A stretch of 64,000 nt of DNA. Source: Heloderma charlesbogerti (Eukaryota; Chordata; Lepidosauria; Squamata; Helodermatidae). How positions within the stretch are numbered: the first letter of the stretch is position 1; each line of letters opens with the position of its first letter. The stretch covers positions 620,001 to 684,000 of the forward strand of contig JANEZZ010002769.1 of NCBI GenBank assembly GCA_026122225.1, read 5' to 3'. The notes beneath the pieces were generated by a model. That model ran no database searches. It was given only the letters and a program-made list of their open reading frames with translations, and was not told the DNA's origin. Shown piece after piece: positions 1-14,200 of the stretch. The translations under genes and the position numbers were made by a program.

Positions 1-59
1 ACAAGTTTAAAAGCACCAGTACCAATACAGATTCTTGGCAGACCCCACTGTTTACATCC

Positions 60-1250
60 CTCCATTGTGAGAACTGTCCATTTCTTCTTACTCTCTGTTT
101 CCTGTTCTTTAACTAGTTTATTATCCATAAGAGGGCCTCTTCTCTTACTCCATGGTTGCTACATTTGCTCAGGAGCCTTTGGTAAGGGACTTTATCAAAA
201 GCCTTTTGAAAGTCCAAGTAAATACATCACCCCTATCCACATGTTTGTTGACACTCTCAAAGAACTCTAAAAGGTCAGAGTAAGAGGGAACTTACCTTTG
301 CAGAAGCCATGTTGATTCTTCTTCAGCAAGACTTGTCCTTCTGTATGCTTCATACGTTTATATTTAATAATACTTTCCATCAATTTCCCTGGAACAGGCA
401 TTAAGCTAACCAGCCTGTAATTTCCTGGATCCCTTTTTAGAAATTACTATTACATTGGCCAGTTTCCAGTCTTCTTGTTACAGAGGATGATGATCTTAAG
501 GACATGTTACATATTTTTGTTAGAGGTCAATGGTTTTTATGTTTGCGTTCTTTCAGGACCCTAGGATAGGTACAATCTGGTCGCAGTGATTTATTTGTTT
601 TTCAGTTTGTAAGGTCTAAAACTTCATCTCTTGTCACCACTATTTGCCTCAGTTCCTCAGACTACCTTCATGAAAATATCAGTTTAGGCACAGGTATCTG
701 CCGTACGTGTTCTGGAGTGAAGATGGATGCAAATAATTTATTTAGCTCCCCTTATCCTCCTTTAGTATTCCTATAACTCCCTTTATAGCCAACTGCTTCC
801 CTCCCCATTTTCCTGCTTCTCATGTGTTTTTGTTTTTAATTGTTGGTCTTAATGTTAGTGATATTTCTATTAGCAATACATGTTTTGCACCCCTTATTCT
901 CTGCTTGCATTTTCTTTGTGGAAGCTTGTGTTTCTTTGTTTTCCTTGTTTGGGCAAGACTTCCCTATCCTGAAGGAAACCTTCTTTTCTTGAATAAGTAC
1001 CTTGCTATTGCTTTTTAAAAATGCTGGTGATCTCTTGAACTTTGTGGTTCTTGTCCTGACCTGTGGTATACATTCTAGCTGAGCTTCTATTACTGTGGTT
1101 TTGAGTAACTTTGAAGCATTCTGGAGAGGTTTGACTCTCTTGACTTCCCAGGCCCCTCCTTTTAAAAAAGCTTCCTCTTTTGAAGTCCAATGTGCTTTGA
1201 CATATAATGAATGGGTCTTAAAAAAAAAAGAAATCATTGCAATCCCTGTA
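60..1250 (-). mobile_element. Old antisense CR1-clade LINE, reverse transcriptase part
   Basis: Read on the minus strand, about 180-420 gives a broken reverse-transcriptase stretch: a PGKLMESII-like block, then QHGFCKGK, then a decayed D-F-x-K-A-F-D motif A. This is the order seen in CR1/L3 elements. Toward 1250 the minus strand keeps A-rich, Lys/Glu-rich matter like the region upstream of the RT domain. Frameshifts and stops are frequent, so it is an inactive fossil. The RT core (60-480) is well supported; the outer limit is a guess. Confidence 0.6.
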
Positions 1251-4200
1251 CAGCTTCAAGTGTTGAGAATAACCAGTGATTGGAATGTCTAATTTTTTTA
1301 AAAGGGTAGGTGGAAGAGAAGTTAAGCTAAAAGTACATGAATATATACACTACCAAGCACTTCACAGCTACCCTCTGGGCTTTATAAGAAATGGAAAAAA
1401 TGCATGCACCATTAGCATATGAAGCATTAGACAGAATCAGATCATCATTTCATTTAGCCCAATACTAACTGGCACTAGCTCTACAAGATCTCTGGAAAAG
1501 CATGCTACTTGAGACACTTTTAAGTGGAGATGCTTAGGACTGAATCTGCGGCCTAATGCATGCAAAACATGTGCTCAACCACTGATCTATGTTGTCTCTC
1601 CAGTAGTCTGCAGAACTCCAAAATTGTTAATCTTTTGCATGATTGCTTGGCCAGAATCTGGCTTAATCGTCAAAACATAATTGAGGTATAACTTAACTGG
1701 TATTCTTCTTTCTCTGGATTCAGAAAGCCGTGCAATCTGGTATAATAGCAGCATGAACTTTATCATCCAGGATTTTGTGTGATGGTCTACTTAAACAACT
1801 TTGCAGCATTCAGCACAACTTCGATAAGAACAGTATTAGATTGCCCCTGATTAGTTTATTTAACAAAATATGGAAGATATTTAATCAGATATTTCTGATT
1901 AAATTACAAAATGTCTGGGTGTTCTCTATTCTGTCTGGAGACTAGGGTGTGGGCAACAGCAGACGTAGCCAGAGCTGGCTGGCATAAGGCTGAGGGGGTG
2001 GTGGAAGATTGGCGAAGGAACTAGCTTCCTCTTGGCTGTAAATGTATATTCATGCCATCTGTTCAAGTAGACGAAAACAGACTGGGGGACTTGGGATGTA
2101 CTGTAATTGCTGTTCATGAATGCTCAGTAATTTGGTCTTAAAATGACAGAAGAGAAATGTGGTAGAAATGAAGAGAAATTTAGCTGATGTCTGAAACTGA
2201 AGCAAGAACATGGAAGTCTTGAGATGGGGTTCTACAATCCTTCACTGCAGATTTCAGTTCTGTTTGCATTAATTATGTAAACTGGACAGTTTGCATATAC
2301 TTCCTGAACTTGAACATTTATTCTTACAGTACAGTCTAGTATGTTCTCTGCTCTCCCCCAACCATGCCATCTCTACTTTCAAGCAGAATAGTGACAGGAC
2401 AGGAGGCCATTAGGAAAGGACAGGGGACTCTTGCCCATTAAATCCTGGAACTGGTTGGAGCTTCCTTTCTCATTTCTAAATCTTACATTAGCAGAAACTG
2501 CCTATTTGTGTTTAGGGGTTTTCTTCACTATCACACAGGCAGAAAGATTCTGCTTTTGGGGTGGGAATAACATCCAAAATGTTACTGTTCTGCATTTTGT
2601 GGAATCCAATGATCCTTTGACATGTAGGTGGTAACTGGTATCTCCTGGTTTTGGGTTGTTGGTAGGCAAGAGGACAAGAGAAGAGAGTATCCAATGGGGA
2701 CATACACAGAAGCTTACACTCATTGTATTCTGAAATTGCCAGAGGCTGTTTCAGGAGGCAGAAATCTAGTATGATATTGGGAAGCAACAAGGCTGTAGAC
2801 ACATATTCTCCAGTGGGAATATGTGGCATCCAGAAGGGCCAGGACATGGACAGAGGCTGTAAGATTGAAGTTAGGCTGGTACTAGACTTTATCCCTTGAA
2901 ATGTAGCTGTGAGTGTTGTAGTACTAGTCTTTCTTCATAATTGCATGTTGGCTCACCAGTTAGTGTATAAATGTTCACTAGCAACATCTGAGGTGGGAAA
3001 GAAGGGCAAGGGATGTGACAGAGTCAAGTATGTGTGTCAGTGACAGAAGCTAATAAGTGTCGGTTTGTGTCACCTGGTTATGTAGAATCTTCCATTTGTG
3101 AAACAAGATTTGTGCCACCTAGTAACCAGCTCCAGTTGCTTATGACTTCCCTTCTCACTGAGTTTTGTATATTGTGTTTTATCTTTAGGAGCACTGTTCA
3201 GGTTGTTTCCATTAGGTATGTTTGCCCCGCTGGTCATGCTTAGCCAGAGCAGGGATAATACATAGATATAGACTGGAATGTGCTTGTCACTTTAGTTACC
3301 CATGCTGTGGGCCTCGCTGGTGCTTCCTTGAGATTAATTTCTTGCACTAACTCTTCACTTGACAGGGATGTTTCTGTTGAAGCTGGGAGGATCTGAGTCC
3401 CAGAGTAACCTTTAAATAAGGGAGGTGTGGGATTCTTGAAGCCTCTTCGTGGGGGCTGTAAGTGCAGTTTTATCCCCAACAGATGCTTTGTGAGGACACA
3501 TGAAGCCTGCATATTGAACACCGTCTCAGATCTCTTCCTTGATTGGCTGTTCTGCCAAAACAAAATGATGGTATCTGTCAGTTGTACGGTTCACATCAGG
3601 AGCGAAATCTTGTGATTAGCATCTGAAGCCCTCATGACAGTTTATCACTATGCACCACCTGAAGTGGTGGTAGGAACCTCCATTACATGTCTCTTTCCCC
3701 TTCCCAATCTAGTAATAATCTCTCAAATATTTGTAACTAGAGAACAGTGTACTGCTGGATAATAGATCTATCTTGATGACTGCTATTCTATTATATAGCT
3801 CCAACAGTGTATGTAACATAAGGCTCTTTGTCCTGAGAAGCTTACAGTCAAGATCTGCTTTGTATTTAAAAGAGCATCTCGGTTTCACTTTGTTCCTCCC
3901 ATAGCCTGCTCTGTCACTTTTTGGCTTCAGAATTATTTTTTGCCCTTCTAGTTTCTGCCTTGTGTCTGCTGTCTATAGTTGGTGAGAGTTTATCTTTACA
4001 CATGGCACTATGATGTGATCTGCTAGTGCAATAGGTCACTTTGTTCTTTTGTGGGCTTTGGCTAACAATCTGGGCAAAAGGCCCATATTGATAGTTAACA
4101 TCTATTCTTGCATTTCACCGTTATATAGGACTAGATTGCAATTACATTTGGTTTAATGTTACTGCTTCTGCAGTGGAGGGAGCAATACTGGGTTACTCCG

Positions 4201-4960
4201 GGAAGAATGAGGAACTTGATGTTGCTGCTTTGTGGTTTTAGGAGGTTGTGCATGATGCCTACTCTTCCCCATTTTATCCTTGTGGCCACCCTGAGACACA
4301 GAGAGGAAGGAGAGAGAGGTCACCTGGGGCCGAACTCAACAAGACATTCTTTTTGGAAGAACACGGCTGCAGGCGAGCCCTCCACCTAGCTGTTATTTGA
4401 TTAATCAGGGGAAAACTTATATGTATGTGCAGTATTGTGGGGTGGAAACATTTCCAGTGTTTTATTTTTCCATGGAAAATTTTCCATTTCATAAGTTAAT
4501 TCGTAACAATGGATGTCAATTCCAAATACAGTATTAGGCAAACTTGGCAGTTCCAAAGTTATAATTATTATTTTTCAGGTGATTATCCCTAGCATGTATG
4601 TGACAGAATATGTATATGTCTCAGTGTGAAATGGAACTAATACTAGTGACAGTGAAACTGAAAGTGCCCCAGCAATCTTAGGGGAAGAGAGTTAAAACTT
4701 GATTGAAACAGATGAGTGGCTGTCAGCGTATCATGTGCAGTTCTTTGGGTTGCTAAAATGAACTAGTGTCAACTGCTTTCAGTACCTTTTTTTTCCTTAC
4801 ATTTTTCCTTACATTTAAACAATGTAAGGAAAGTACATAGTATTGTCTCTAAATGTTTTACAAGTATTCCAATAAAAATGTTTATATAACATAATATTTA
4901 AATCATGTTACGTGTGTTTTAATTTTGTTCCTCAAATATTTCAGGTTATTGGGACAAAAA
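1251..4960. other. No gene recognised; possible location of STK11IP 5' exons
   Basis: I read both strands for the N-terminal part of STK11IP and for INHA, the gene expected upstream from human synteny, and recognised neither. Open frames here are short and unlike known proteins. The only clear local structure is a short A/T-rich inverted repeat around 4795-4830 built on TTTTTCCTTACATTT. Confidence 0.4.
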
Positions 4961-4979
4961 TGTGGTATTTTAAAAAAAA

Positions 4980-5055
4980 TTTGGCATAGAATAGTAGGGT
5001 TGGAAGACCATCGAGTCCAACCCCCTGCTGAATGCAGGAATCTAAGTCAAAGCTT
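4980..5055 (-). repeat. CR1 LINE 3'-end fragment, antisense
   Basis: The stretch carries GAATAGTAGGGTTGGAAG followed by a CGAGTCCAACCCCCTGCT-type block. This matches the complement of the CR1 3' end seen in better shape at 61455-61540. It is a solo 3' scrap of about 75 bases. Confidence 0.75.
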
Positions 5056-6354
5056 ACTACATACAAGTAAAATAAACAAGCTACATTTGATTACTCTCCA
5101 GAGCATCGGAGAATTTTCCAGTTCAACCTGAAAGTTTTCCAATGCAAATTGCTATAATTATTCAGGTTTTTTTCCAAGAAACCTACATCAAAACCCATCC
5201 CAACATTGTCCCTAATGGGACAAATAGCTGGGTGTGTGTGTGTAATTTTCATTGGGAAAAGGCACCCCCCTGCCACACCGCATTGTGGTCCTGATCATCC
5301 TGCAGCTATTTACAAGTTCTTGTCAAGGATCTCCAGCATTCTGCCTAGTTTCATCCCATCCCTACTGAACTTAATGGACTTAAAATTGGGTTTCTATTGC
5401 ACTGTATTGGTGCAAATTTGATTCTAATCCTTCGATTAAGTTTGGCTTTTTTCAGTGGACTGAATGGGGAATATAGGTGTATCTATCAAGCCCCTGGGAC
5501 AGTAGTCATGGAACTCTTTCTGAAGTATCAGGAGCTAACAAGAAGAGTCCATGCAACAGGAATTAAGGGGTGGTGTGATGAAGGCTTTGTTCTAATGTGC
5601 ATTGGGAAATGGCGGTTAGCTGCACATTATATTGTGTGTTGGAAATCCAGGATGAAGTGTAGCATAGACGAAGGTAACTGGGAATATTGTCTTTCTGAAT
5701 ACGTCCTTCTTAGTGTAGAAAACGGAGAAACAAAATGAGAAAGGAAATGAGCCCATAGGATAGGGCGGAGCATAAATATAAACATAAATCAAATGCTCCT
5801 TAAACCATTGTTTTTGAACTTCATTGGATTATATAACCTTGTCCTGCTTGTTTGGGAATTGGTGTTCATTGCCTGGATAAAGACAGGGGAGACCACAAAG
5901 GAGTTGAGGGTATAATGAATGGGTCCAATTTACGTTCTGTGGAATGGGTCTGATTTACCTTCTGTTACATACCTAGGCACAACTCCAGAAAGCATAATTT
6001 CCACATGAAAATCAAGCCCCTAATGAAAATTATTTTTGGATGTTCTGTGCATCTGTTACTCGGCATGTGGCATGCCATTAGGTTGGGCCACTCAGTATTG
6101 GAACTCGGGTAGCTGTGTGTCCTGGGTGTCACATTATATATAAATACAACATGCTACTACCTCTGGTACTTATTCATTGCTTCACTTACAGCTTTTACAG
6201 AGTGGGTGGCTTAACTTTAGGGGTACAATATTTTGATGTTGTGGTCTGGGCTTTATAGATCTTTGGGGGATGGGGACTGTATATTGGGGGAGATGGACTT
6301 GTAATGGTGAGCCCTGTTGCTTGTGGTTGACTTTCTCCTTCATCCTGCTTTTAG

Positions 6355-6429
6355 CTCATTCATGTTCCTGATCATGCTCCACCAGGTGCTGTGAAGATTT
6401 CCCCCTTCAAATCTTTGCGACGTTTAGAG
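6355..6429 (+). CDS. STK11IP: STK11IP exon a, start of LRR region
   Basis: Encodes [11 protein letters not shown]...[11 protein letters not shown], 25 codons, phase 0 at both ends. The acceptor is TTTTAG and the donor GAG|GTGAGT. K-I-x-P-F-K-S-L-R-x-L-E is the conserved lead into the leucine-rich repeats. It is the first exon I can recognise. Confidence 0.9.
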
Positions 6430-8187
6430 GTGAGTCCCAGATGCTGGCATGGGAGCCCTCTAGTAAAGAGAGTATTTGTTGGCTTGGACTATTTCTGGTA
6501 GTGATGGTGGGGTGAGAAGCTGTCCATAGCATACACAAACTGGTAGATGAGATGAGTGGGAATTCCATAACTAAAGATTTCTCGTGGTAGTTAACCATTT
6601 TTAATTCTCTGGTCTCAAGTGAGGCTTCCTAAATCTAATATAGTCTTTGATGTGGGAGAAGTGGCATTTATAGCTCTGAGGAAATCTGCAAGATTTCATA
6701 CCCAAGCCTTAATCATATTATTGCAAGGTGGTGGGGAAAGTTTCTGTTAAGGGAAGAAATGTATGGGATAGTGTCTCAAAGGGAAAATATGAGATCCTGG
6801 AGTATGTGCACCCTCATCTGTGGAAGTCTTGGTATACCATATGAATACTCTTTTAAATGTATTTTCCTATTTTTGCTTCCTTGTCTTAGCTGAAGTGTGT
6901 TCCTTTACATTGTCTGCGGGGCTTGCGGTGTGTCTATTCACAGTTGGAGGCTTTGACCTGTTCCAAATGTGTGAGCTCTCTGAAAGTGAGTGGACGCTCA
7001 GATTGCTTTCTACCCTGGGAGAAGGAATGGTTGGCTTTAGAGCTATTTCTTGGACAGGTTGTTCTAGATACAAGCTACAAATGATGCTCAGTTGCATTAA
7101 CATTTTCCTGAAGGTTTTTTTTTTGTTTTTTTTACCCAAAGCAGCTGTGGAACTGAATGTGGGGGTGGGGGGGTGCACTTGCCTCTCTCTCTGCTGAGTG
7201 TTTTTCTTACTAAAATCACTCCCTCCTGGCAGCTTCTTGCCCCATGGGGGAAAAAGGGTTTTGATAAGAAATATGACTCTTGAGGAAGGAGTTAAGTGTC
7301 CCTTGCTCCACCACCTCCATGAACTTCCTCTCCAAATTGCAGGTTCCCACCACTGATCTTGTTGTTTTCTTATTTTCAAACACCCTTCAGGAAAATAAAT
7401 ACAATCAGTGTAATGTGTAGTTTCACACGTAGACTCAGTCCTGCTGAGGTGGACACATAGACTCGGTCCTGTCAGTTCTGTGTGCTGTATAGCCTGCTGT
7501 TTAACAGTATTGTGGTCCAAGCCACCATAGGCTCATAGAACTGCCACTTAGCATACTTGGTAGACCCATTGGCATTCTGTCTTTTCCCTTGCTTGTTTTG
7601 ATTGGGTGATGTATACCCTTGCCTATCAGTTTGGTAGACACTTGTTTGTAACTTAGCTTGCCTTTGCCCCAGCAAAGCTATTTGGGTGCTACATAATCTT
7701 GGGAAATAAATTGGTAGAATGGGACTTTCTGTGATCAGAACAGTAGCCATCCTAATCCCCAGAGATGTCAGCAACTAAACTGCATGGCTGTGATGCTGTA
7801 TAATTGATACCCTACAACTCTTTGAGTGAATACAAAATAAAGAACCTGGTGTTGAATGTAGAATGCATGAATATCTGATTCAGCTTGTAAAGTTGAGCCA
7901 GGATGGCCTTCTTGTATTCATAGGACGGTTCTCTATTCTCTAAACACATGGGATGCACAAGCTGTAGCTCAGGGGCCACATGCAGTCCCCATGGCTTTAA
8001 CCGCAGCTTCTCACAGGTGACCTTGCTCCCCAGTCACCACTTTTGCCACTGCCAATTGCTCCTTCTCTCCAACCCCCTCTCACAGCAATCCTGATACGGA
8101 TTGCACTTTCCCTACGACTGCTAGCAGTGAGAAAAGAGTGATCTGTAGCAGCTGTATCAGGTTCTGTGTGTGTGTGAGTGTGTGTGT

Positions 8188-8220
<33 letters not shown>

Positions 8221-11200
8221 TACATGCACACATGTGACCCCAACCCTTAAGCCAGCATCATATGTGGCCTTTGGGGCCAAAAGGATTGTGCACCCCTGCT
8301 CCAGACAGTGGCCCAGCACCTGAAAGTATGTTTGTGACCTCTTTGTGAAAGATGAAGCCACCAGGCTGTAAGGACTTCATGGTTATGCTGCATGTGTGCT
8401 CAGACATGACAAGGGAAAGATCCTTCAAGGAAACAGACATTTAAGGGGCTGCCTGATGTAAAACGTGTACTTGAAGCAAATTGCTGATGCTGGGTTGCCC
8501 AGTCCCATCCCCATCCCCCGGCAAAAGAATGTATTGGAGCAAATAATATTGTGTATAATCTCAGATTGGGTGTAGTTTAGCTAAAACTGGTACCTCAAAA
8601 TTTCCTGTGCAAAATATTAGAGCCAGGTAGGGTTGTCAGCTGGTTTGCTCTCGTGGCTTTGTTGATTATGGAGGAATTAGCTGGCTCACAGCATGGGGAT
8701 AGACATAGGTGTTGGTTAGTTCCTGTAGATCACGCTGCTATTAAAGGCTTAGTTTCAAAGACTAGTTCAAAAGTTGGCAACCCTAAAGACAATTGGTCTT
8801 ATTCCTGCAGGAGATCTTCTCTGCATGTGGAGGGGACTTCAGTTCTGCACTTCCGTGGCTGGAATTACAGACAGTCAACTTCAGCTATAACTCCATTGCA
8901 ACCTTGGATGATTCACTGGTACGTTGGCGGATGGGGGAGGTGTGGTATGTGTTGAGAACTGAATTTTTCTTAATGGAATATTGTGACAGAGGGTGACTGT
9001 TAGAAGCAAGTGTACAATCCAGGTTTTCTTTGCTTGATAGCCATCTTCTGAGAAGCTGGGGTAGGACTTGGGGTTCTGGACTGCTGTGCCATAACGTGCC
9101 ACCTGTTCTTTGGACTGCTTGTTCAATGGGTTTGAAGCAATTGTCATCACTAACCACTGTTTCTTGTTTCTGATAAGCAATTGCTGAATGCCCTGAAGGC
9201 TCTGGATCTTAGTCATAATCTCATCCAGGACTGTGAGCACTACCTGACAGTAAGTATCTGGTGCAGAGCTCAATACCACCCTTCTGAAGTCAATTATGGC
9301 CAGTTAACAAACTGGTTTATTTCTTCCGTTCCTGTCAGTGACCCAGGTCCTTGTACTCAGATTATCTTGTAGAGTATATATAGCATTTCCCGCCTGTCCC
9401 TTAGGATATTGTTTGTGTGAGATAATAATTTATTTCACTAGATAATAGTTTTCATCTCATTGCATGTTCAATCCAGTGAAGTCATGGGAGGGCTGAGATG
9501 GGTCTTAATGAATGCCATTTCTGACTTGAGTGATGTCCCTGGTGTAGGGACATCCCTGCAGTTGGCATCCTAGGAGAGGAACTGTATTTTCCTGTTTACT
9601 ACTGCACCCTGTGTTGCCACTGTCAAAAGCGAAAGCCACATTCCCTTGGTCTACTCGAAGGCATCTCACTGCTACTTAGAGCACCGCTCACCATGTTCCT
9701 TGCTCCATTATCTCTCCCTCTCTAGAGATGCTTATCTCTCTCCCTTCTGCTTCTTCCCCTATCAGTTTTAGTAACATGTACTTTACTGATATGAAAAAGT
9801 ATACAAGTATAGATCAAAAATATGTGCCAGCTGCTGGCAAGCTGGGAACTAGAGTAGTGTCACTATGCAGGAGATGTTCACTTCAGACCTGCCTCCCATC
9901 TTTTAAAGTGTAAACATTAAGCATCATTCTTGTATGTCTTGTTTATATGGAGGCCATTTTAAATACTTGAAATGCTTTTATTACTTGCTCACATAATTAT
10001 AGGTGGAAGGTGTGCATGTCTATGATCTAAATAAAAAAAAGCTCAGCACAGAATTTCAGTTTGACTATAGTGCATATGGTTTTCCTTTATTTGCTTAAAT
10101 TGAATGATAGATCCTTCCCCGCCCCCTCTAGTTTATTGAGGTTTTAGGTTTATAGCATCCCTAAAAATCAGGTAAAAAGCTTGAACTACTGCAGATTTGT
10201 GAACCTTGTGCCATGTTGGTCCTTTAATTCTCCCTCAAAGTTTCAGTCATCTAGCACTTCATCTACAGAGTAATCCTGCTATTTATTAAAATCCATATCC
10301 CACTATTTTATATAAACACGAAGTGGCTTACAATAAACTTAATGCATTAATTCTTTTTTAATGCATGCAGTCTTCTAATGATAAGTTCCAAATGCCTTCT
10401 TAAATAACATTTTACAGCACTTCATAAAAGTCAGTAATAGGAGGCAAATATTGGGGGACAGCTGGTTCCACAGGGTGGGATCTGCAGTGGAAAAGAACTG
10501 TGTAACTGCATGCTGTGTATTAAAGGACCCTAACTAAGGCATGTCCTTGTGGCTTCAGAAAGGCTCATAGCTGGGATAATTATTCTTTTTTATATGTTGG
10601 GCTTAGGGCTTCATAATTAATGAACTGTCTCCCTGTCCCCAACTCCCCTGCCACCCCACCTTTGCTCACCTTTTTCCCTGTGGCTGATGGGTAGCTACTT
10701 CTTTTGCGCTGCTTCCTGTGCTGGGCTGGCTCTTGGTAACACATGAGGGACCTGTGGGTGTGGTGGGCAGGGAAAGGGGGATTAGAGATTGCCTTTCATA
10801 GTTGGAGTTTACTTAAATGACATACTTGAGCAGGTAAAGGTCTTCTTGTTTTTGTTTTTTGCTGTGTTCAGGCTTGCTTGTGAACCTGAGAGGGAACTTG
10901 CCTTCCTGTCATGTGGGATATATTTAAACTTAGCTTGCTGTACTTATATATTACTTGTCAACAGACCCAGCTTTGCATGGGTGGGAGTAGCCCTTATGCT
11001 GATACAGCGAAGGCTACAAGCAAACTTACACCTGCCCTGTCTGGGTGAAGCCATACCTGTTGGCATTCCTAGGCATAGCCCCTGCCATGATGCACCCCTA
11101 AAGCCCCCTGAGGGAGATGTCTTCCCACTCCATGGCCGGGGGGGGGGGGCTGCCCCACAGCAGAGGGGAGCAAGCAGATACAGTGGATACAGATAATTCT

Positions 11201-14200
11201 GATAGAGTGAAGCTTTCAAGCAAACGTACACAGCTGTCAGAGCTGGTCACATTGTGCCTGCCCTGTCTGAGTGAAGCCGGCCAGATACCCCCCTGTAGCT
11301 CCTTAAGGGAGGGGTCTGTCCACTACATTTCCCTGAGGGGGCTGCCCCACAGCAGGGTCAGAGGGCACTGCCATATAACTGTCCCTCAGACTACTCCCCC
11401 CTGACTTCAAACTGTATTGGCCACAAAGCTGTGGGCTGGTTGGGGAAGTCTGCCCCTAGTGGCTGAAGATAATACTGAAGGCTTCAACCACAGTAACACA
11501 TTTACATTAATTTAGGGCGCAATCCTAACTAGATAGGCGGCCGCCTCTGACCTCGGAGGCAACCGCCTATCCAAAGCGAGGCAGGAGAGGCACAGGGGAA
11601 TTGTTCCCTCTGCGCCTCTCCTGCCTTGCTGTTTTTTGCTAGACAGACGTTTTCGGCTGTCTAGTGGCAGGGGGGCTGACCAGGAGAGGAAGCTGCCATA
11701 CGATACATTGGATGTCTTGTACATGCAGCTCCGCTGTCCCCGCCCTGCCACACCCCCAGCCCCACCCCTTTTCAGTTGCTCTGCACTCCTCTTGTGAGCG
11801 CGGAGGATGGGGCTTCTCCGTGCTGCCTCGGAGGCAGCGTGGATGAGGGGGGTGGTCAGTTTTCCGGGAACCGAGCTCGGTGCACGGGCTCTGAAGTCGG
11901 TTCCCGGAAATGAGCATATCTTATGGCCCTCTAGACAGTGTCTAGTGGCCATAGGATTGCTCCCTTAATGTGTTTTAAAAACAAAATTAACCCCAAGGCA
12001 CACACCCCTAGGTTCCCCTTAGTTTCAGGTGTCTAGGCTTTGCAGTCTTGGCTCTACAGTGGGGACGGACGCATATCCTCTTCTATTATTTTAGATGTAA
12101 AATTTCCCTCAGTAGCTATCTCTAGCCCTGTGCAACACTCCCTTCTTTTTTCCGCACTAACCCTAACATCTGATTAATCGTGAACGGGCTGTTCCTTCCT
12201 CACTGCAGGGGCTGGAGTAGATGTCTTCTAATTCAAGTGCTTCTGCCCCCTAATGCGTTTGTTTGTGTTTAAAACCTGTATCCTGACTTTCTGCCAGGAA
12301 CTGAAGGCAGGATCAGTATAAAAATGCAAATTGTATATGGCCAAATGAGCAATTACAGTAAATGCTTTTCAGGTGGGAAGCTGTGCCGCTGTTGGGAGAA
12401 CCGCTAGTCCTCCTTGGGTGCTGGCTTCCTCTTGCTGTGATGTTGCTGCCACTCTTACTGCCAAAGGCCTCATGTGGCTGTCATGTGTTTGTCTGGGCAA
12501 GGACAGAGTTTAGGTCATGTGCAGCACTGGCAGATTCTCTGAACATTTTAAGATAAGCTCTCTGGCAAGAACTAATCTTTGGACTATTGTGAGCCTGACA
12601 ATAGGGGTGTTCTGGGTTCTGCTCTTTGCTGCAGTACCTGGGGGAAGGGGTGCCTTTAAGGGTAAGTGTAGGAATCACAGAAAGAATAATATGAATGAGC
12701 AATGTTGAAGTTTGTCATCTTCTTTATCCAGGTGCTGACCGAGCTGGAATACTTAAACGTGGCCTATAACTTCCTGCCTAAGATGCCAGATCTTGGGCTA
12801 CACAGCCAGGCTAAATTGGTGACCCTGATCCTCCGGTATAACCAGCTTGATAGCATTAACGGTAAGACTGTAGTGGTACATATGAGAGGTAGTCTGGACA
12901 AACGGCATGATCCATTGTCAGACTGTATTGGAATGGGAGGCACGGACAGGGGAGAATCCCTTCTCTTCTGACCTTATTCTGCTTCCTTTTCTACAGGTGT
13001 GGAACAGCTACCCAGCCTTCAGCATTTGGATGTCGCTTATAACTTGCTGCTGGAGCACACACTGTTGGCACCGCTGTCCTTGCTGAACAACATGAGAAGA
13101 GTGAGTTAGCAATCTGATTAGGGGTTTGGGGGAGGGCAGTTGGGTAAGACAAGGTCTGTTTAAGACTGAACACTCTAAGGCAGTCTTTCCCAAACAGGTG
13201 CCCTCCAAATGTTTTGGATTTCAGCTCCCATCAGCATGGCCATTGGTCAGGAATCCTGGGAATTGTAGTCCTAAAACAGCCGGAAGGCCCCAGTTTGGGG
13301 AAGCCTGCTCTAAGGAGTCTGGAGAAAGGGGTCAATATGACTGTTGCAGCTGCACTACGTATGGCACCCCAAATGGCAATGGATTCACTGTCAGATTGGA
13401 GAGAATTGTGCTGAAAGCCAACATAATGTAGTGGTTAGAGTGCTGGATTAGGCCTAGGGATACCTGACTCCAAATCCCCATTTAGCCATGAAGCTCACTT
13501 GGTGACTTTGGGCCAGTCACCATCTTTTGGCCTAACCTACCTCACAGGAGTGTTGTGAAGATAAAAAGGGTGGGGATGAATCATGAATTGCTACCCTAGG
13601 CTCTTTGGAGGAAGGTAGGAAAGAAAACTAAAACATTTACAGAGCAACTATGGTCCATGGGGTCACAAAGAGTCGGACACGACTGAACGACTGAACAACA
13701 ACAACAACAATATTGTTGGGGTGCTGGAAAAAGCCAACAAGATAGGCAAGCTTCTGGCAGTTTGTAGTGCTGTTTAGTTACTGAAATATGGGCATTTTTC
13801 TCCCCTCAGCTGAACCTGAAGGGGAATCCCTTATGGTTCCATCAGAACCACCGGCCTGCTACCATAATGCATTTGTCTCCTAGAACCGTTTCCTCCAATG
13901 TGAGTATATACAGTGCGTGCTGCAGTTTATCACAACTCTGATACAAAGAAGCATGACCCCCAAGAGCCAAAGCTGTCCAACTTTACTCAATTTAAATACT
14001 TACAAATTGGAAGCAAACCCTGTGTTTACACAGCAGTGGGTTATTACATGCCAAAAGATGTTGCCCCCAAACTTTTGCAAAATGTTCTTCTCCTGCCCCA
14101 TGGATTTGGGGTAAGGACTACTTGCTGTCAACCTCCATAGCTTCTCATTTGCTACACAGTCTCATAAAAGAAAGTAGGACTTTGTGTTTCCGCCATACTG

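Noticed and set aside
6867..7520. 217-codon minus-strand open frame over a STK11IP exon
   Set aside because: It is the shadow of exon b and a poly-T tract (KKNKKK run). No recognisable domain; low-complexity composition.
7997..8361. Minus-strand frames with long Thr-His runs
   Set aside because: Direct translation of the TG microsatellite.
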